Shown: positions 55,903 through 64,000 of the stretch, one piece after another
Numbering within the stretch: position 1 is the stretch's first letter
Layout: each line of letters begins with the position of its first letter
NCBI GenBank assembly: GCA_964017235.1
Contig: OZ024930.1
Span: forward strand, 28,152,614-28,216,613
Direction: 5' to 3'
Length of the DNA stretch: 64,000 nt
Origin: Sabellastarte sp. h YS-2021
Lineage: Eukaryota > Annelida > Polychaeta > Sabellida > Sabellidae
Made by a program: the position numbers and the translations under genes
The notes under the pieces: generated by a model
Seen by the model: the letters and a program-made list of their open reading frames with translations, nothing else
Told to the model about the DNA's origin: nothing
The model's database searches: none

Positions 55903-56182
55903 TGGGTGAATATTTTGAACAACTTTGTTGTTAAAATTTTTAAAATCTTGTCTTTTATGCTAACGTGTGTACTAACATGTAAATCAAATTGCCTCAATGT
56001 GTTTCACTGTCTTTCAGATGTAGTGTGTGTACTTCGTTTATCATAACAGAGTTGGGGTTCAAATCCACTCTCACCTTTGACCTATGACCTTTGGTTTCAT
56101 ACCCCAATACCTGGTCTTGGTACTGGGGTCCCAACTTTTATAGCCCCATCTTGCTTAATCTTCTTTGTACCAGTTAACTGTT
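55903..56182 (+). repeat. Ngaro copy 3 terminal repeat B2
   Basis: 280-bp copy of B1; ends ACCAGTTAACTGTT, where SINE sequence resumes. Confidence 0.85.
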
Positions 56183-56222
56183 GGGGTTTTACATCATGTT
56201 CAACAGCTAGGGTCATACTGGT
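56183..56222 (-). mobile_element. Middle fragment of the SINE split by Ngaro copies 3 and 4
   Basis: GGGGTTTTACATCATGTTCA followed by ACAGCTAGGGTCATACTGG is the minus-strand reading of the SINE body at 53284-53408. The preceding SINE bases lie at 50772-50787 and the following ones at 63204-63235. Confidence 0.65.
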
Positions 56223-56792
56223 CAGTCCCCCCCACCCCAGGGAGAAGAGAAAACAAGTGCGGAGCATAAGTTTATTAATATATACAAATATAGTTAACAT
56301 ACAAATAATGTATATTATGTAAGAATAATACTATATGTGTGACTACTAAGTTAATAACAGAAGCCAATAATACAATTATAGTGTCCAGTCCATGCACTAA
56401 GTGGCCAAAGACGACCACCAGTTGACAAAGGCTTCATAGCAATGCAATATACATATGTTAAATGCACTTTACATTGATATGGTTATTACATATACTTTAC
56501 ATATGGTAGCTTTAACTTAACATATGGTAATAATGAGATGTTACTTTACATTTAATTTTACACAAGTACGAGATAAGATCAGGGTCACCTCACCTTAAGT
56601 TGATAAGTATAAAATAAGTAAGGGAGCCAACCCAATTTAAGATTACCTTAAAGAGAAAATATACAAACCTGAAACTAGTTAAAGGCTACCTTAACCCAAT
56701 TTGAGGTAAAGTAAAGGGTGAGAGGACCCTGAAATTAGTTAATACTTAACTGTGAAAACCAGGACAAAAAGTAATTACACATTCAATAAAAG
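56223..56792 (-). repeat. Ngaro copy 4 terminal repeat B2
   Basis: About 570 bp matching B1 (57153-57727). Starts CAGTCCCCCCCACC on the plus strand. AATAAA on the minus strand at 56271-56276. Confidence 0.88.
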
Positions 56793-56900
56793 ACCCCTAA
56801 AATAACTAAAACAACCATTCATAATAATAAAACTTTAAAAACACAGGTATTAAGAACAGTGGAAATCCTAAGAACAACACATATGGGCTGGGAGGGCGGA

Positions 56901-57152
56901 CAATTCAATCACACATCTGTTCAGTTCAAATGCAATTTCAAATGTGACACTGGTCACTTTCCACACAGGGGCATACAATGGCAGGCCATAGGCCATTGGC
57001 TGCCCATCAGTTGCCAAGGATACAAAGGTCACTAGAACTAGGAATGCTTGTGATGCAGGTGTGACCACTACTTATGCCACCAGCACACTTTCCTGAATAT
57101 CCTCCCCGGGATGGGGTGACTGACAGGCGTGATGTCCAGACACCACTTATGA
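56901..57152 (-). repeat. Ngaro copy 4 internal repeat A2
   Basis: 252-bp copy of A1 (62952-63203). The 108 bp between A2 and B2 (56793-56900) have no partner in A1. Confidence 0.88.
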
Positions 57153-57727
57153 CAGTCCCCCCCCACCCCAGGGAGAAGAGAAACAAGTGCGAAGCATAAG
57201 TTTATTAATATATACAAATATAGTTAACATACAAATAATGTATATTATGTAAGAATAATACTATATGTGTGACTACTAAATTAATAACAGAAGCCAATAA
57301 TACAATTATAGTGTCCAGTCCATGCACTAAGTGGCCAAAGACGACCACCAGTTGACAAAGGCTTCATAGCAATCCAATATACATATGTTAAATGCACTTT
57401 ACCTTGATATGGTTATACATATACTTTACATATGGTAGCTTTAACTTAACATATGGTAATAATGAGATGTTACTTTACATTTAATTTTACGCAAGTACGA
57501 GATAAGATCAGGGCCACCTCACCTTAAGTTGATAAGTATAAAATAAGTAAGGGAGCCAACCCAATTTAAGATTACCTTAAAGAGAAAATATACATACCTG
57601 AAACTAGTTAAAGGCTACCTTAACCCAATTTGAGGTGAGGTAAAGTAAAGGGTGAGAGGACCCTGAAATTAGTTAATACTTAACTGTGAAAACCAGGACA
57701 AAAAGTAATTACACATTTAATAAAAGC
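57153..57727 (-). repeat. Ngaro copy 4 repeat B1
   Basis: Begins 30 bases after the recombinase stop. Matches B2 with few changes, including an 8-bp GAGGTGAG-type insertion. AATAAA on the minus strand at 57201-57206. Confidence 0.88.
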
Positions 57728-57756
57728 CCCTCAAAGCCCAATGGTAGGAGCATTAT

Positions 57757-58771
57757 CTACAGCAGCTTAGCAAACGTCGATGCAATATTTTCACCAGCAG
57801 TATGATCTTTTTGAATATAGGTCCACACACAGTCACTAGTCCATGACCCGTGATCTTTAATATGTTGTACAGACACCTGAGATTTGTAAGCTAAGGTGGC
57901 TCCTGACCGCCTAAAGGCAGGAAAAGTAAAATAATTTCTAGGGAAACCTAGGTTTGTGTTAATTTTTGAGAGAAACTTTCTGATCCTGGTGTCGGTAAGT
58001 ACAACCCAGGTGGAACCTATCTTGTATTGAAAGAGGGGGTCATTTTCACCAGGAGTGTATAATCTCAATGCTTGCCTACATGCTGTGTAAGGACACAGTC
58101 TCGAACCCCTGGATCTAGGGAGAGTAAGCAAATGTACCTTGTCCCTGGCCTGAATGGTTTTAGTCCATTTTATAACAAACCTTGAGAAAATGCTTGGTGA
58201 AAATAAGGTCACCAGCACAGAGGTGACGAGAGGAATCAAAAGAGGTGAGAGAATGAGGAGCAATGTTAGAAAGCCTCAGAAAACCAAAGAATGCTAGCAG
58301 AAATACAGCTTTAAAGACTTTACCCAGATACATATGGTCACACTGAATTACAATGTCATTTAAAACAGCCAAATCAATTATGTGCTTTTTATTTATTACA
58401 ATTGGCCTGTTGATTTTTACAGATTTGAGAAGATAACGCATGTTTGGGTGATCCCAAAGGTGAAACTGCAAACCATACATTGTAAATTTTGCCTTGCAAG
58501 CGGAAATATGGTTGGCCAGCATATGCACAGAAACCCCATGAATGATCAGATAATCTAAATAAGACAACACATGCATTTGATTTAATTGAAATATATTCAA
58601 CTCAGCAGAAACACAGAAGGCCACAAAGGACCTAAACAGCATGTTGTAACATCTGTCGGTTCTTGGTCTTAGAGCAGACGACAGACGTTTCTTCACTCCC
58701 ACAGCCAAGTCCTTCAGGATTGACTCTAAAAAACAAAGTGCAGCATCTGAAAGTCTAGATTTATATATCAT
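57757..58771 (-). pseudogene. Ngaro copy 4 tyrosine recombinase (frameshift; lost His)
   Basis: The first part (58771-58160) has SSALRPRTDRCYNML and FFGFLRLSNIAPHS with the catalytic Arg. A frameshift in 58163-58200 separates it from the second part (to 57757), which has VIKWTKTIQ (Lys), FPAFRRSGATLAY, HGSW and VWTYI (Tyr). The HxxR histidine is replaced by proline, which would inactivate the enzyme. An AUG at 58771 overlaps the pol stop, and a CTTTCAG acceptor-like sequence (AG at 58747-58748) lies just inside, so either reinitiation or splicing could express it. Confidence 0.82.
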
Positions 58772-61388
58772 TGTCTAGTTCTAGGATATCATCTGGTACA
58801 CTGATCCATAGGGGATCGGGAATTTGTGAATGTAGCTTAAGCACATTCTCTTGAGTGGGGACCCATCTTGATAATAAGTCAGCAATGACGTTGTGTTTGC
58901 CTCTAATGTGGACATATGTGACTTCTAAATCATAAAGAGCAGCCAGAATCCAAACATTTCTGGCACAGGTGGCTAAAATGGATCTTTAGTCTTACTATGT
59001 GTGAGCACTGCAACCACAGCCTGGTTGTCACGCTTGACCAACACCTTTATGTTTGCCCAAAACGGGCCAAAGATTTTCAATGCAACTAGAATATTGATCA
59101 TCTCAAGGTGGACTATTGTGAGGCCAAGATAATGTCGAGGAATTGGAATATGGTAGACATAATTCTTCCACACACCCCCTGAACCGTCAAGACAGGCGTC
59201 AAGCTCAACGACGTGGTCAGTCCGCCTATGGTTGTACATTGACACCCCATTATATTTATCTACGAACTTTACAAACCACCTCAGATCATGTCGAAATGCC
59301 TGTGTGAGCTTGATGGTATTGGCCTCATAATTTTGACGCAACAAGTCAAGCATTCTGTTGAGAAATACTCTGGCCGGACGCACACACTTGTATATGTACA
59401 GAAGCTGCCCTAACAAGGACTGAAGCTGACGTTTGAAGCAAGTTGCTTCATTTTGCCATTCAATGACGCTTTTCTTTATTTGACGCATTTTCTCATCAGA
59501 TATAGCGACAGTTGCTTTGACTGTGTCAATAAGGACTCCAAGACACACAGCAGAGGTGGTAGGGGCCACCAACTTTTTCTCACTAATGGTGAGACCTAGG
59601 CGCTCAATGACGTTACGCAAGCAGTCGTACGAGCGTCGCGCGATGTCAGGCGTGCCGTATCCGACGAAATCATCTATATAATTGATGACTCGGTAACCAT
59701 GGCAACGTAACGCGTAATGCACGGCGTCGCCGACGGGCTGCAAATTTTGGCTTTCATGTCTACTCTTAAATGGGAGACATGTATCAAAGAACGCAGCATC
59801 CCAATGTAAGCCTAGCAGGTCATAATCCCCAGGGTCAATTTTCAAATGTCTGAACTCCCTGCTAACGTCTATCTTGTATATGTGACACCCAGGGCCAAGT
59901 TTTACTAGTTCCTTAGTAATATCATCTACTGTAGGGAACGGAAGTGAAAATTCTGAGCCCAAATAAGAATTTTTGTCGACCCCCATATTGACTGACGCAT
60001 TTTTGGGCCACGAAAGGTCAATGATCACTCGGCGATTGGGAGCATTTGGCTTTTTTCTAGTCATGAATGGGGAAACATGGCAATTTGGAATAGGGTTTGC
60101 GTCATATGGTCCCATAATCGCTCCATGATTGATTTCCTCATCCAAATAAGCCTGAATATCAGCTTGAAATTCTATAGCAGAAGAGTCATTCTTTTCGTCA
60201 TGATACAGGACTGAATTTCTGTTGAAATCTAGAGGAAAGCCAAATTCAACCAGCTGAACTAATTGTTGGTCCCAATAATTTTTGAACACTTTTTTCCACT
60301 CAGTAACATTCAACTGCGACTTGACAGGAATTCTTTCAAGTAAGAAGTTGGGAACACCAGAGGACCTGACCTTTAGATGCTGTTCAATGGGGTCATGTAC
60401 CTTGTCATCAATATGACCAATATCATTGGGCATGACCAAGTTATTCAATGGTACAAACCCAAAAGTGTAGTTTGTCTGACTTTTCCACAAACTAAAATCA
60501 GTACAATGCTTTTCCAAATATGGCACATGCCTTTTCCACCCATCTTTCAACAACATAGCATTTGATAACTCAACATTTTCATCACAAGTATCAAGGTTAA
60601 CATCATACAATAACACCTTATTACACATATTGTCAAATGTACCCACACCTTGACGTGCCCTAAAAATATTTGGTACAAGTGAACTTTTGGGGCAATTAGT
60701 GTGGTTGACACTTCTATACAAAGAATCAGATTTACCATTGTTGTCCAAGTTCTTGCCACAGTATTGGACGCCAGTAGACCATTGTTTTTGCTATCCATTA
60801 AAGCTACAGAGCCATTGTATAAGTCATTGTGGGCGTCATGTATATGACCATTGACACCATTGTTCAGAGCAAAGCAATTATTACCACCCCTTTTGTTGGG
60901 ACCAGAGGTGCGACTTTTTGGTTTCCTACTAACAATGGGGCTAGAGTTGCCATTGTCCTGACCAACAACAATGGATGGAGGGGGATTTTCGTGTAACAGT
61001 TTGTCACCACTCGTGTTAGCGGATCTGGGTTCAAACCTGGCTACAAAAACTGTACCATTCACCTTGATAGGTTTAGAAAAGTGCTTTGCCACTACACTGG
61101 CCTTCTTCCCACGTGCTAACAGGCCCTCAACACATTTTCTGTCTACAGCAGCGCTATAAAAGAATCTAGTGTTTCTACATTTAAGACTGTCAGACCGCAT
61201 GGCAAGACCCTTTGACTCAACCATTTTACTAATGTCCCCAGAAGGACGAGTATTACCACTAAAATCATCATGACGCTTGGCGTCAGGATGCATAAAACAT
61301 GTTACATCATTTTTATCGACTACCACTGTCTGACTGACATTGTTTCTGCTGCCCAGCCCCTCTACTGATTCTGAGCAGCCCCAGACAT
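58761..61388 (-). pseudogene. Ngaro copy 4 pol: reverse transcriptase and RNase H (two frameshifts)
   Basis: Pol is reached from gag by a -1 shift at 61389-61395 and is open from there. A variable basic N-terminal region runs to about 60760, where one frame break occurs. The main frame (60748-58973, 591 codons) has the linker CHVSPFMTRKKPNAPNRR (about 223-240), Asp294 in YKIDVSREF, YIDD at 357-360, and RNase H residues Asp516 (VELDAC), Glu549 (HLEMI) and Asp574 (KRDNQA). A missing base in the AAAA run at 58975-58978 breaks the frame; the domain then continues to KHNVIADLLSRW and ends at the UAA at 58761-58763. Key residues are kept. Confidence 0.85.
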
Positions 61389-61397
61389 GTTTTTTGA
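61348..61397 (-). promoter_or_regulatory. Programmed -1 ribosomal frameshift signal between gag and pol (copy 4)
   Basis: In the gag frame the minus strand reads TCA AAA AAC, giving the heptamer A AAA AAC (61395-61389), a classic -1 slippery site. Nine bases downstream a 7-bp stem can form: GCTGCTC (61379-61373) with GGGCAGC (61354-61348), loop of 18 bases. Gag stops 25 bases after the heptamer, and the -1 frame is open from it into pol. Pseudoknot formation was not tested. Confidence 0.65.
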
Positions 61398-62592
61398 ATT
61401 TTTAAGATTTGCATTTTGACATTCCTTTTCAGGATGAGCTGAAATACGGCCTTGACTCAAACAAAAAGAACAGATGTGCTTTTGCATTTTTCCAGCATAT
61501 TCGTGGTCCCTATGAAACTGACATTGACCTACTTGATACAGTTTGCAATACCAAGGTTTTTTGCCATCTTGATCTTTTTTAACCCAATTTTGTTTTCCAA
61601 AGTTGTGTTTTTGGGCATGAGCCCTTCTAATTCGGTCGATGCGACTGGTATCCAACCAACACACTGTGCCCCTCTCCATTTCGCAGAGGAGCACAGCATG
61701 GGCAGCTTTGGCACTTGCTGATGAAAAATCTGTGGCATCTTCCATCAGATCATTAAGATACCACAGCATTTGCTCCCTAACTGTACCGTCAGACTCATCC
61801 AAAATATTCCTTGTGAACCCCTGTATAAACTGTGTTAGCGACAACTGATCGTATGTCATTCTTTGACGGGTAACACCCCAAAACGCTATCATGTGGCCAA
61901 GCCACCTTTTTTGACACCAAAACATCAACCCCTCCCCCTCTTTTTGACTTTAACTTTAAACTTTCATTACCTTGAACTTTTGAGTGTGCTTCAATTTCTG
62001 AAATTCTAGTATCAACTTTTCGTTGAATTTCTCGGGACAATTTTAACACTGACAATGGTGGGAGAAGTTCCTCATCTGATGAGGTTTCAGAAGACTCAAA
62101 TTTTTTACATTTGACATCATTTTTTGACAAATATTTTGAGCTACTTAACTTAGGACAGTCTTTGTGTTTCCTGCTGTGACTCCCAGAATCTTGAACTTTG
62201 GCCTCCACATCATCTAGTCTGTGATGTACTCGCTGGAGTTCCTTCAGGATGAGGGCCTGCAAACAACCAGATGGACGCTCATCATCAGAAGTTCCTGATC
62301 CATCCGACTGATCACTGGTCCTAGAAGGACCTGGGGTCAAAACCCTCTTGAAAGAGCAGTCCTTCTGCTTGGTGATCTTCTTCTTGGCGCCCATATCAAC
62401 TTTACAAGCCCCCATCCCCAAGTCCCGACTATCACTGTCACTTTCAGATGACGCTGTCATGTGATTCCTGCTGACGCTGGGCTCCTCACTAATTTTGTCC
62501 ATAGCTGCTTGACATTTCTTACCCGTTGGTGGGTAGTGTTTGGACTGACACTTTGAGCAATAGTTCTTATTTTTGTTTTTTGGTTTTGTCAT
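61362..62592 (-). pseudogene. Ngaro copy 4 gag (one frameshift)
   Basis: Starts at the AUG at 62592 (MTKPKNKNKNY) in preference to an AUG eight codons upstream, because the zinc motif then begins as in copy 1. The N-terminal pattern YCSKCQSKHYPPTGKKC has Cys, Cys, His, Cys spacing. A Ser/Lys-rich region and a short coiled coil (LKELQRVHHRLDDVEAKV) follow, then KSKRGGGVDVLVSKKVAWPH. A one-base change at the run 61876-61883 (plus CCCCAAAA) breaks the frame. The second part (to 61362) holds ASAKAAHAVLLCEMERG, IDRIRRAHAQ and the C-terminal cluster CKLYQVGQCQF, HICSFC and a final His and Cys. Confidence 0.8.
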
Positions 62593-62951
62593 TTTCACTG
62601 TAAAATATAACCTCACAAGGCTGGGTATCCACCCTCTTCTTGAACAATCTCCACTTGTATCAGCAAGCGTAAATGGATGACAATTAAAGTAATAACTAGG
62701 TTAGACCATCCCTGTTACACCAGCCAAACAAGCTTGAGGTTGTCAAAGAAGACTAAGCAATCATCAGCAACAGTATCACAACAGTTCCATGCGTGCTTGT
62801 AAATCAGCAACAGTCAGCAGTGGTTATCAAGATAAAGATATAACATATGACTAAATGACCGTTCATCAAATTAAAATGACTAAAAACATAAAATCAAAAC
62901 AAGTATAATAAAAAAGCAAAAGTTCTTCAAAAACTGAATTTTCATCTCCAT

Positions 62952-63203
62952 CAATTCAATTACACATCTGTTCAGTTCAAATGCAATTTCAAATGTGACA
63001 CTGGTCACTTTCCACACAGGGGCATACAATGGCAGGCCATAGGCCATTGGCTGCCCATCAGTTGCCAAGGATTTAAAGGTCACTAGAATTAGGAATGTTT
63101 GTGATGCAGGTGTGACCACTACTTATGCTACCAGCACACTGCCCCGAATATCCTCCCCGGGATGGGGTGACTGACAGGCGTGATGCCCAGACACCACTTA
63201 TGA
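62952..63203 (-). repeat. Ngaro copy 4 5' terminal repeat A1
   Basis: 252 bp, same length as A2 (56901-57152), about 96% or better by eye, containing TATCCTCCCCGGGATGGGG. It lies about 360 bases upstream of gag. Confidence 0.88.
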
Positions 63204-63240
63204 ACAGTTCCTCGGCATTGATACTTATGGGAGCCAATGC
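63204..63240 (-). mobile_element. Last fragment of the SINE split by Ngaro copies 3 and 4
   Basis: ACAG-TTCCTCGG followed by ACTTATGGGAG resembles the next stretch of the SINE read on the minus strand (ACAGGTCCTCAG, ACTTGTGGGAC). Similarity fades before the tRNA-like head. Confidence 0.45.
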
Positions 63241-63244
63241 GTTT

Positions 63245-64000
63245 CACAATAAATGTACTGAGTTATTTATTGTACAGTTCTACTGAAAGATTCAACACAT
63301 ATAACTCTTATCAAAGGTGCACATGGAAAATATTTACTGCCAGCTTATTTGATAGGCAGTGAAAACAAACTGTAAAATATATAATCAATCAGAATTTAAC
63401 AATGTAACATCTACTTTAAGAAAACAACAGTGAATGAAGTAAAAATAGTTTATTAAAATTAGAATTGAAAGAATTTGATTGATAAAATAAGAAAAGAATC
63501 ATAAAAAATATATATATCTTGTGTAATAAAAAGTATCAAGTCTTTTTCTGTTGCCAGAAATACATTTTGGGATTCCCATTCAACATTTTACATAAAAGTT
63601 GGTACAAAAAGTGTAAGTACATATCAGTTCCACTGTACAAAAAACCAGCATACATAATTAGAATCAGGTATTAGAAAAAGGTATTACATATACAACTTTG
63701 ATATGTCATAATATATGTCAACATTGACGGGAGAAATATCATTGAAGAAAAATTCAAAATATTAACATAAAACACCAACAATATGTACATTGAAGTTAAG
63801 CTGAGGAAAGAAATTTTGAATATGTTAATGGTGGATGCATTCACTTTCAGGGTTCTTGGTATCTCTTGTATTAACAAAAATATTTTCAAATTATCACCAC
63901 AGAGGCTTTACCCTTAACTTTATTTTATCATCATAAAAGTCTTTTTAATTGTGATTGAAAAAATTAGATCACTTCCATTTTGTAAATTTTCAGGTTGTAC
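63245..64000. other. No gene seen
   Basis: AT-rich noncoding sequence to the end of the window. Confidence 0.5.

Larger units (their letters stand above)
50791..56182 (+). mobile_element. Ngaro-type YR retrotransposon, copy 3 (internally deleted)
   Basis: A 5.4-kb element on the plus strand with A1 (50791-50984), a gag part, a pol that lacks the RT palm, a decayed recombinase, then B1 (54815-55096), A2 (55097-55290), an extra 612 bp holding a small tandem repeat, and B2 (55903-56182). A1 versus A2 and B1 versus B2 differ at several positions, so it is older than copy 1. A SINE has later inserted into its RNase H region. Confidence 0.85.
56223..63203 (-). mobile_element. Ngaro-type YR retrotransposon, copy 4 (nearly full length)
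   Basis: A 6981-bp element on the minus strand: A1 (62952-63203), gag, pol, recombinase, then B1 (57153-57727), A2 (56901-57152) and B2 (56223-56792). It has four or five single-base frame breaks and one lost catalytic residue. Repeats of a pair differ at a small number of positions, so it is younger than copies 2 and 3 but older than copy 1. Its repeats are longer than those of copy 1, which marks a distinct lineage. Confidence 0.9.

Noticed and set aside
22116-63203. Endogenous retrovirus
   Set aside because: The RT elements carry a tyrosine recombinase and split direct repeats in place of a DDE integrase, protease, envelope and LTRs, so they are Ngaro/DIRS-type retrotransposons.

Overview
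This is a nuclear genomic segment from an animal, most likely a marine invertebrate. It is AT-rich, with long noncoding stretches, one multi-exon gene with GT-AG introns, and many repeat families: tyrosine-recombinase (YR) retrotransposons, CR1/L2-like LINEs, tRNA- and 5S-related SINEs, and DNA transposons with their short derivatives. Nothing looks bacterial. The species cannot be named from sequence alone.

The only host gene I can support lies at 580-8125 on the minus strand. A TATA box precedes a short exon for a signal peptide, then a small exon, then a run of phase-1 exons (108, 114, 102, 114, 102, 114 nt) encoding six-cysteine repeats. It looks like a secreted or surface cysteine-rich protein that grew by duplication of an exon pair, and it runs off the left edge.

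From 8.2 to 22 kb there is no intact gene. I see a hAT-like element with 8-bp flanking repeats (9821-10870), a Harbinger-type relic (MADF-like protein at 13.9-14.6 kb; possible nuclease on the other strand at 14.7-15.0 kb), a 583-bp inverted-repeat element (18083-18665), and an element with long palindrome-bearing ends and a 4-bp duplication (20263-21387; relatives at 29365 and 31996-33231).

The rest is dominated by Ngaro-type YR retrotransposons. Copy 1 (22116-27307, minus) is complete: gag, pol (reverse transcriptase plus RNase H), YR, and split direct repeats in the order A1...B1-A2-B2 that look identical between copies. Copy 2 (43519-47949, minus) is heavily mutated. Copy 3 (50791-56182, plus) has lost its RT palm. 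Copy 4 (56223-63203, minus) is nearly full length. Copies 3 and 4 both appear inserted into one older SINE. Two further YR relics lie at 33.66 kb (minus) and 36.07 kb (plus), flanking a decayed CR1/L2-like LINE.

The points most worth a second look are in Ngaro expression. Copy 4 has a canonical -1 frameshift heptamer with a downstream stem between gag and pol. Copy 1 instead has a single in-frame UGA between gag and pol. All four larger copies have a 3' splice-site-like sequence just upstream of the YR domain, in a frame that usually lacks its own AUG.
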